From Alistipes sp. (lineage in GTDB: Bacteria > Bacteroidota > Bacteroidia > Bacteroidales > Rikenellaceae), in the NCBI GenBank assembly GCA_017561105.1, contig JAFZDR010000121.1, forward strand, positions 1 to 11,864: 11,864 nt of DNA, read 5' to 3'. Shown piece by piece: positions 7,352-11,864 of this stretch. Each line of letters begins with the position of its first letter. Position 1 is the stretch's first letter. The position numbers and the translations under genes are program-made. The notes below the pieces were generated by a model. That model did not search any database, was not told the origin of the DNA, and saw only the letters and a list, made by a program, of their open reading frames with translations.

Positions 7352-8527
7352 CTATCTAAAATCTGCCAACTTCTGCAATGCCAACCAGCCCTTCTTGTCT
7401 GCAACATGTGTTTTGCGACCAATGCGCTGTGCAAAGTGGTAAATGGCGCTCTTGCGAACAATCTGAATTCGCATAAATTTGTAGAATCCCGCCGTTACCA
7501 CCACTCCGCTGGTGATGACTATGTAGAACTGTGTATTTATCGACGCACCACATCGGTATGCGATGTACCACAAAAGTACGACGATAATGTTGAGCGAAAG
7601 AACACTCGCTGTTGTTCCTACATGCGAGAAACCCAACTCGATAAAGAGGTGGTGGAGGTGGGTTTTGTCAGGATGGAATGGCGAGGTGCGACGGATAATT
7701 CGCATAGCCATAACGCGTACCGTATCAAATACCGGCACGCACATTACTGCGAGAGTAAACGCCACCAAACCGATATTGCTGCCGGCAAAGAAATCGCCGC
7801 AGATATTGCCTGAGCTGATCGCCGTAACCACATATGACGACATCACCACACCCATCATCAGTGAGCCTCCGTCGCCGATAAACATCTTTGTCTTCATGCC
7901 GAAAACATTGTGGAAGAAGAACGGAATAAGTGCGCCAATGGTAAATAGGCTCAACAAGACCATTGTGATATCGCCCGCCTTGAAGAAGAGCAGGCCGAAT
8001 GCAGCACTCGCCAAGATGCAGAATCCCGACGACAGACCATCTACGCCATCTATCAGATTTATGGCGTTTATCATACCTACTACTGCGACTACGGTCAGCG
8101 GTATCGATATCCAAACAGGCATATCGTAGTATCCCCACAATCCGTGCAGGTTGTCCAACGACATCTCTGTAACAAACATCATCATAAGGACCATGATAAT
8201 TTCGATGGCAAATCGCAACCATGGCGAAAGACCCGAAACATCGTCAGCAACGCCTACGCACAACATTACCGATATTGCGATAAACATCGGCAGCAGCGAG
8301 CTGACATCGAAGAAGAAGTAGGCCGTGCATAGTCCGGCTACCAATCCGAAGAATACGGCAACACCTCCCATAACAGGAACGGGATTTCGCTGTAATTTGC
8401 GAGCGTCCGGGTTGTCCACGATGTTGCGTCTCTTCGCAAACTTCATCACTTGCGGGTGGATAAACATCACGACCAGCAATGCGGTGATGAAAGTAGATAA
8501 CAATCCGAGAATAACGGATGATTCCAT
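7352..8527 (-). CDS. wecA: WecA/MraY-family undecaprenyl-phosphate sugar-1-phosphate transferase
   Basis: This 391-aa integral membrane enzyme links the first sugar phosphate (probably GlcNAc-1-P) to undecaprenyl phosphate and so starts repeat-unit synthesis. Family motifs appear in order: [18 protein letters not shown] at 38-55, the catalytic Asp pair Asp95-Asp96 in [17 protein letters not shown] at 154-165, [13 protein letters not shown] at 214-226, and the C-terminal [11 protein letters not shown] at 283-293, which is the histidine-rich loop of WecA/TagO-type members that handles the nucleotide sugar. About ten or eleven hydrophobic helices separate them. After the last helix a basic tail (about 352-391) extends into the cytoplasm. 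It is the first gene of the operon and lies about 220 nt downstream of the promoter's probable start point. The exact sugar cannot be read from sequence, so wecA is used for the family. Confidence 0.9.
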   Translation of the reverse strand: MESSVILGLLSTFITALLVVMFIHPQVMKFAKRRNIVDNPDARKLQRNPVPVMGGVAVFFGLVAGLCTAYFFFDVSSLLPMFIAISVMLCVGVADDVSGLSPWLRFAIEIIMVLMMMFVTEMSLDNLHGLWGYYDMPVWISIPLTVVAVVGMINAINLIDGVDGLSSGFCILASAAFGLLFFKAGDITMVLLSLFTIGALIPFFFHNVFGMKTKMFIGDGGSLMMGVVMSSYVVTAISSGNICGDFFAGSNIGLVAFTLAVMCVPVFDTVRVMAMRIIRRTSPFHPDKTHLHHLFIELGFSHVGTTASVLSLNIIVVLLWYIAYRCGASINTQFYIVITSGVVVTAGFYKFMRIQIVRKSAIYHFAQRIGRKTHVADKKGWLALQKLADFR

Positions 8528-8752
8528 AAAAGTTTTTTGTTAGGTTAATTTAGGTTGATATTGGTTTTAGGTCTGTTTTTGGTCCTCTTCGCGTCGCGCG
8601 GTACCGCGCGTATGTGCATACCTTCGGGGCTTTGACGATGTATTAACGCATTGATTTACAGTGCGTTATCGCCAATTATGTGGGCTTTATCAAGCTCTGT
8701 TCGGGTGGTATTCCGTTTGCAACAGCCTCTTCGGCCCTTTATAATACACGAC
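8528..8752 (-). promoter_or_regulatory. Long 5' leader of the polysaccharide operon
   Basis: About 220 nt lie between the predicted transcription start and the wecA-like start codon, with no credible small gene. The leader RNA would hold a 7-bp stem (arms 8644-8650 and 8662-8668) and a GC-rich perfect 16-bp palindrome, CGCGCGGTACCGCGCG, at 8595-8610. Next to the palindrome is a small GTAT/ATAC stem at 8610-8621. Neither hairpin is followed by a U-run on the transcribed strand, so they are not ordinary terminators. Close to the start codon the leader has three copies of ACCTAA (minus strand; plus-strand TTAGGT at 8541, 8551 and 8568). A role in antitermination or RNA stability is possible but unproven. 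Confidence 0.45.
8595..8610. repeat. GC-rich 16-bp perfect palindrome in the operon leader
   Basis: CGCGCGGTACCGCGCG is identical to its own reverse complement. It stands out in an otherwise AT-rich non-coding region and lies inside the predicted transcript of the polysaccharide operon. It may act as an RNA hairpin or as a DNA site for a dimeric protein. No T-run follows on either strand, which argues against an intrinsic terminator. Confidence 0.6.
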
Positions 8753-8783
8753 AAATGTAACCAATAATTCTCAAAAGAGCAAA
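8753..8783 (-). promoter_or_regulatory. Bacteroidota-type promoter of the polysaccharide operon
   Basis: On the minus strand, TTTG (8783-8780) is followed after exactly 19 bp by TACATTTG (8760-8753). This matches the known Bacteroides consensus of TTTG at -33 and TAnnTTTG at -7 with 19-21 bp between them. Transcription would begin near 8746 and read into the wecA-like gene. The -33 element lies inside a 10-bp palindrome, GCAAATTTGC (8779-8788), and inside the loop and arm of a hairpin, so DNA or RNA structure could affect promoter use. Confidence 0.7.
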
Positions 8784-8801
8784 TTTGCAGGCTCTTTTTT
8801 T
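8773..8801. terminator. Terminator-like hairpin overlapping the operon promoter
   Basis: Inverted arms AAAAGAGC (8773-8780) and GCTCTTTT (8791-8798) enclose a 10-nt loop. On the plus strand the hairpin ends in a run of seven Ts, but no plus-strand gene lies upstream of it. On the minus strand the run is four Ts, and it could serve as a second stop for read-through from the TspO-SOD gene. It overlaps the -33 element of the operon promoter. The structure is clear; the function is uncertain. Confidence 0.4.
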
Positions 8802-8902
8802 ATCATTTTTCGATACTATTTTTTGCGGCTGATATTTATAAAATATCTTTCTGCATAATTACTCACATATTCGATCGCTTTCGGGGTGTTTTATGGCATA
8901 TA

Positions 8903-8946
8903 AAATATCCTTGACGAATATCGGGGATACTCCATCAAGGATATTT
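8903..8946 (-). terminator. Intrinsic terminator of the TspO-SOD gene
   Basis: A perfect 12-bp inverted repeat (8903-8914 and 8935-8946; arm AAATATCCTTGA) lies 29 nt downstream of the TspO-SOD stop. The 20-nt interior can itself pair (GAGUAUC with GAUAUUC around a CCC loop, with one bulge), giving one long hairpin. On the minus strand it runs directly into a U-rich tract (AUAUUUUAUAU). On the plus strand no T-run follows, so the direction is minus. Confidence 0.75.
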
Positions 8947-8975
8947 GCAAATTGTCACATATCGAACATTGTCGA

Positions 8976-10049
8976 TTAGTTGTATTTCGAACGGGCCAAG
9001 GCCTTATCCCAGTCGATGAGATTCATATACTCTTTGACAAAGTCGGCTCGACGGTTTTTGTAGTCGAGGTAGTAGGCATGCTCCCAGACATCGATGCACA
9101 TCAGCGGGTTGAGCTCGTGCCGTATGGGGTTGTCGGCATCTTTGGTGGGCAGAATGGAGAGTTTTCCGTTGCTATCCTCGGCAAGCCAAACCCATCCCGA
9201 GCCGAAAAGTCCCGTGGCAGTGTCGATAAATTGCTTGTTGAAATTATCTATCGAACCGAAGTCGTGAATTATGCGTTTTCTCAACCTTTCAGGTATCACT
9301 TTTTGAACAGGAGTAATACCCTCGAAGTAGATTTGATGGTTTAGCGACTGTGCTGCGTTGTTAAATAGTACACCATCGGAGTTCTCGACAATCTCCTCCA
9401 GCGTCATCGCTTCGTATGGAGTGCCGGCAATAAGGCGGTTTGTATTGTCGATATAGGTCTTGAAATGTTTGCCGTAGTGGTAGTCGATGGTCTCCTTGCT
9501 CATGATTGGTTCGAGCGCATCGGCCGAGTAGGGGAGTATCGGGAGTGAAAACTTCGGCGAGGAGATAGTCATCGCCACTGCACTTCTCGATTTTTGGTTG
9601 TTTATATAGATGTAGCCATTGAGGTAGGTGGCAAAAATCAACCACAACATGTAGGGCACAAAGAGCCATGCCGCAGCGGGTCGTCGTCCTGCCGTATAGA
9701 CGATGTAGGCGAAGACCGCAACATCGAGTGCGAGGATGCAGAGCAGACCCAGGAACGGACTGCGCAATGCAAAGAACATTACGCTCCACAAAAAGTTGAG
9801 CAGCAGCTGTAAGATCCACAATCTCAGCACACTGACATCTCCCTTGGCAAGCATTGTGCCCGCCGATATACCTATGAGCAGATAGAGTATGCTCCATGCA
9901 ATTGGAAAGGCGATCGCCGGGGGCGAGTATGGCGATTTTACAAGGAACGGATACCACTCTACGAGGGCTTCACCCTGTATGTATGAGCCGAGAAAGCCCA
10001 CTGCGTAGGCGAGAAGAATCGGGATAAAGTAGGCGAAAAACTTTTTCAT
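8976..10049 (-). CDS. TspO/MBR membrane domain fused to Fe-type superoxide dismutase
   Basis: One uninterrupted 357-aa frame joins two families. Residues 1 to about 152 are a TspO/MBR protein with five hydrophobic helices (about 5-22, 47-66, 75-95, 98-118, 125-148) and the family marks AWSILYLLIG (51-60), LNFLWSVMFF (84-93) and ATYLNGYIYINN (140-151), where stand-alone TspO proteins normally end. Residues about 165-357 are a full Fe/Mn superoxide dismutase that turns superoxide into hydrogen peroxide and oxygen. The metal ligands are His191, His238, Asp320 and His324 (in DVWEHAYY), with the second-shell His195 and Tyr199. Gln234 in NNAAQ is the Fe-type (or cambialistic) position. TspO proteins bind tetrapyrroles and are linked to oxidative stress. 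An internal ATG at 9572 (Met160) could also yield a free 198-aa enzyme. Topology decides whether the dismutase faces cytoplasm or periplasm: a basic N-terminus and GRR at 121-123 suggest outside, but weakly. Terminators flank the gene on both sides. Confidence 0.9.
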   Translation of the reverse strand: MKKFFAYFIPILLAYAVGFLGSYIQGEALVEWYPFLVKSPYSPPAIAFPIAWSILYLLIGISAGTMLAKGDVSVLRLWILQLLLNFLWSVMFFALRSPFLGLLCILALDVAVFAYIVYTAGRRPAAAWLFVPYMLWLIFATYLNGYIYINNQKSRSAVAMTISSPKFSLPILPYSADALEPIMSKETIDYHYGKHFKTYIDNTNRLIAGTPYEAMTLEEIVENSDGVLFNNAAQSLNHQIYFEGITPVQKVIPERLRKRIIHDFGSIDNFNKQFIDTATGLFGSGWVWLAEDSNGKLSILPTKDADNPIRHELNPLMCIDVWEHAYYLDYKNRRADFVKEYMNLIDWDKALARSKYN

Positions 10050-10091
10050 CTTTGTACAAATTGGAAAGGTCTATCGTGCAAAGAGTACGCC

Positions 10092-10133
10092 AAAGAAAAA
10101 GCATCGAGCGGTGTGCCCGATGCTTTTTCTTTT
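10092..10133 (-). terminator. Strong (bidirectional-looking) intrinsic terminator
   Basis: Perfect 15-bp arms AAAGAAAAAGCATCG (10092-10106) and CGATGCTTTTTCTTT (10118-10132) enclose an 11-nt loop. On the minus strand the stem lies about 14 nt past the phosphoesterase stop and ends in CTTTTTCTTT, so it should end that transcript. The plus strand has a similar T-run. It separates the phosphoesterase from the TspO-SOD gene, which leaves only about 40 nt for a TspO-SOD promoter. Confidence 0.85.
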
Positions 10134-10146
10134 AGTTGTAGTACGA

Positions 10147-11388
10147 TTAACGCGGATACCAAGTTTCGTTAGCCGCCAAATATGGGTTTGTAGGCTTGCG
10201 CTTGAAATCCATTGTAACCTTTACGCGCTTGTTGCCTCCGCAGATGAGGTTTGTAACGGTGAACTCGGCGCTTGCCGAACCCTTTGGCAATGCGAGTTGT
10301 ACTGCGCTCATGGCGTGCACAATCATCTCACCCTTGCCAACCTTAACAGAGTATGGGAGTGACGACTTGTTGGTGAGCATTACCACGGTCTCCTTCTTGT
10401 TGTCACAGAGGTGTTCGATGCTGACGCTCGCCTTGAACAACTCTGCGAGGTACTCCTCCTTGCCAATCAGGCGGTTGTTGTGGTAGGCGATTGTGCGACC
10501 CTTTTCGATAGCCTCCTTGATAGACTTCTCGTCGCACTTCTTTGCGAGTATAAAGGTCATATTGCGATATACACCATCGTTGTAGTATGGCTGGAATCGC
10601 TCTGCAATGGTTGAGTGACCATCCGAGTTAGAGAACATCGGAACGTTGTTCTTGATGCAGTAAGGAACAAGTCTGCCCCAGAATGCCCAACCGTTACCAA
10701 TCTCCATGCCCTTCACAAGACCGCTATTGTGCAACTCCTCGGCGAGTGGACTCATCGAAGTCTTGGTTGTCTTGTTGTGCTTAGGGTGGTTCTGGAAAAC
10801 ATAAGCGCCCTGATCTACCGCATTCTGAATAGACTGCTTGATATTTGGGTGGTAGATTTTGTTGTTGTCGGTTGTGAAGATGGCGTTGTAGTGACCCTCA
10901 TTGCGAGTGATCTCAACACCGCGGACAATCAACATTCCGTACTGCTGGTTCGACTCGATAGCCTCATCGTAGTTGGTGTTGAGATTTGCGAGAATACCGC
11001 GCTCATCGGCAGCTACATCCTGAAGGTTTGTGTTTACACCCTTTGGAAGGTTGCGATACTCCTCTTTGATATACTCGCCCATATACTTGATGAGGTCGCG
11101 CTCGATACGACGATACTCGATATGGTCGGTGATGGCGAGGATATCCAAGCCGTCACTCCACGCCTCGCGAACGCGCAACGATGGAGTGATATTTCCGTCT
11201 GAATAGATTGTGTGAGTGTGGAAGTCGGCCTTGTAGACATTGTATCCCTTGATTTGCGGGATGATAATCTCCTGGCGGTGCTTACCGGTGTGAACCGATA
11301 GCGTTGGGTCGTTTTTCTTCTGCGCCATCGCAGATGTTGTCAATGCGAAGATTGCAATGGCAATAAGCAAAAACTTACTCTTGTTCAT
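10147..11388 (-). CDS. Secreted PHP-domain phosphoesterase (Sb-PDE-like)
   Basis: This 413-aa protein has a signal peptide: MNKSK, a hydrophobic core at about 6-16, and a probable cut at AMA|Q after residue 22, so it acts outside the cytoplasm. The PHP metal-binding motifs are all present in order: FHTHTIYSDG (His57, His59, Asp64), AITDH (Asp88, His89), GVEITRNEGH (Glu159, His166), FQNHP (His201) and SNSDGH (Asp256, His258). The family hydrolyses phosphate esters with a two- or three-metal centre; the secreted Bacteroidota members resemble the Sb-PDE phosphodiesterase group. The last ~100 residues look like a small beta-rich domain (about 315-395). The natural substrate is unknown: phosphodiesters of lipids, nucleotides or teichoic-like glycans are possible. 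The start at 11388 puts the signal peptide right at the N-terminus and lies about 36 nt downstream of a TATCTTTG -7 element. It is transcribed alone and ends in a strong terminator. Confidence 0.88.
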   Translation of the reverse strand: MNKSKFLLIAIAIFALTTSAMAQKKNDPTLSVHTGKHRQEIIIPQIKGYNVYKADFHTHTIYSDGNITPSLRVREAWSDGLDILAITDHIEYRRIERDLIKYMGEYIKEEYRNLPKGVNTNLQDVAADERGILANLNTNYDEAIESNQQYGMLIVRGVEITRNEGHYNAIFTTDNNKIYHPNIKQSIQNAVDQGAYVFQNHPKHNKTTKTSMSPLAEELHNSGLVKGMEIGNGWAFWGRLVPYCIKNNVPMFSNSDGHSTIAERFQPYYNDGVYRNMTFILAKKCDEKSIKEAIEKGRTIAYHNNRLIGKEEYLAELFKASVSIEHLCDNKKETVVMLTNKSSLPYSVKVGKGEMIVHAMSAVQLALPKGSASAEFTVTNLICGGNKRVKVTMDFKRKPTNPYLAANETWYPR

Positions 11389-11424
11389 AGTTTGTAAATG
11401 GTAAAATGTTAGTTAATATCTTCG

Positions 11425-11432
11425 CAAAGATA
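11425..11432 (-). promoter_or_regulatory. -7 element upstream of the phosphoesterase gene
   Basis: The minus strand reads TATCTTTG (then C), an exact match to the Bacteroidota TAnnTTTG element, about 36 nt before the start codon. No clear TTTG lies 19-21 bp upstream, so the -33 part is weak or absent. The leader would be about 30 nt. Confidence 0.55.
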
Positions 11433-11495
11433 CAACTTTCTTTATATATAGATGCTTCTATTTGTGAAAAGTTAAATAATAGATGAAAGATTTTC

Positions 11496-11503
11496 TAACT
11501 TTG
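11496..11503 (+). promoter_or_regulatory. -7 element upstream of the YqaA-family gene
   Basis: The plus strand reads TAACTTTG, matching TAnnTTTG, 25 nt before the ATG at 11529. No TTTG sits at the expected -33 distance. With the minus-strand element at 11425-11432 it forms a divergent promoter pair in the 140-nt gap. Confidence 0.5.
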
Positions 11504-11528
11504 TATCCACAAATTACCGATTTTTGAG

Positions 11529-11864
11529 ATGAGTTGGCTTTTAGATTTAGGATATTTCGGACTCTTCGTCGGCGCATTCCTGGCGGCGACAGTGGTGCCG
11601 TTTAGCTCCGATGTGCTGCTTGTGGGTATGCTTGTCGCAGGCGGCTCGCCGTGGGTTGTTATAGGTGTTGCTACGGTGGGTAATTTCCTCGGCGGTCTAA
11701 CCTCCTATGGTATAGGTCGCATTGGCAAGTGGGAGTGGATCGAAAAGCTTGGCGTAAAGCCCGAAACAATGGCAAGGCACAAGGCTAAAATCGATAGATA
11801 TGGCGCGTGGCTGGCACTCTTGTCGTGGGTGCCGTTTGTGGGTGATGTATTTGCTGTGGCGCTC
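11529..11864 (+). CDS. YqaA/DedA-family (SNARE-associated) inner-membrane protein, N-terminal part
   Basis: An open frame begins at ATG 11529 and runs to the window edge (112 codons visible). It has hydrophobic helices at about 9-20, 27-37 and 43-60 and the family marks FLAATVVPFSSDVLLVGML (about 17-35), VGNFLGGLTSYGIGR (51-65) and LALLSWVPFVGDVFAVAL (95-112). The last of these is the 'SW.P.VGD' stretch typical of YqaA. DedA-superfamily proteins are inner-membrane proteins linked to lipid-carrier or phospholipid flipping and membrane homeostasis; the YqaA branch itself is poorly characterised. The gene reads opposite to all others here and has its own -7 element. About 30-90 C-terminal residues are probably missing beyond the edge. 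Confidence 0.85.
   Translation, partial: MSWLLDLGYFGLFVGAFLAATVVPFSSDVLLVGMLVAGGSPWVVIGVATVGNFLGGLTSYGIGRIGKWEWIEKLGVKPETMARHKAKIDRYGAWLALLSWVPFVGDVFAVAL

Noticed and set aside
7563..8129. Plus-strand open frame (188 codons) opposite the wecA-like gene
   Set aside because: It is antisense to a well-supported membrane enzyme, with no promoter and no recognisable family.
8903..8946. Inverted repeats as borders of a phase-variable invertible promoter
   Set aside because: The arms lie only 20 nt apart with a pairing interior and a U-rich tail on one side, so they form a terminator. No matching arm lies on the other side of the operon promoter, and no invertase gene is in view.
10079..10087. TACTCTTTG as a -7 element for the TspO-SOD gene
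   Set aside because: It has three bases, not two, between TA and TTTG, no good -33 element, and sits at the tail of a terminator. It is too weak to annotate, although a promoter must exist nearby.

Overview
The window looks like a chromosomal segment of a Bacteroidales bacterium (a gut-type Bacteroidota; the genus cannot be fixed from sequence alone). The reasons are the protein families, start codons without Shine-Dalgarno sequences, and promoter elements of the Bacteroidota type (TAnnTTTG at -7, with TTTG 19 bp upstream in the best case). It holds nine clear protein-coding genes, two of them cut by the window edges. I see no RNA genes, insertion sequences or CRISPR arrays.

Positions 1-8527 (minus strand, read right to left) form one tightly packed surface-polysaccharide operon. 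The order of transcription is: WecA/MraY-family initiating sugar-phosphate transferase; UDP-glucose dehydrogenase; a fused nucleotidyltransferase-PLP enzyme; an opine/octopine-dehydrogenase-like oxidoreductase; a LicD phosphotransferase; a Wzx-type flippase; a second LicD-like protein; and the N-terminus of a probable EpsG/Wzy-type polymerase that runs off the left edge. Gaps are 1-22 nt, and two junctions are 1-nt TAATG overlaps. A TTTG-N19-TACATTTG promoter lies about 230 nt upstream of the first gene. No classical glycosyltransferase is in view; those are presumably further left.

The fusion protein joins a LicC-like cytidylyltransferase to a CobD/HisC-like PLP domain. With the opine dehydrogenase and two LicD phosphotransferases, it suggests a route that makes an aminoalcohol phosphate from a phosphorylated amino acid, activates it with a nucleotide, possibly N-carboxyalkylates it, and attaches it to the glycan. 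This is inference, but it is the most interesting idea in the window. Base composition drops sharply at about 2482, so the flippase, second LicD and polymerase look like a separately acquired block.

Positions 8528-8975 are non-coding: the operon leader and promoter, then a long terminator hairpin for the next gene. Positions 8976-10049 encode an unusual single-ORF fusion of a TspO/MBR membrane protein to an iron-type superoxide dismutase. A strong terminator separates it from a secreted PHP-domain phosphoesterase (10147-11388, minus). A short divergent promoter region leads to a plus-strand YqaA/DedA-family membrane protein that runs off the right edge.
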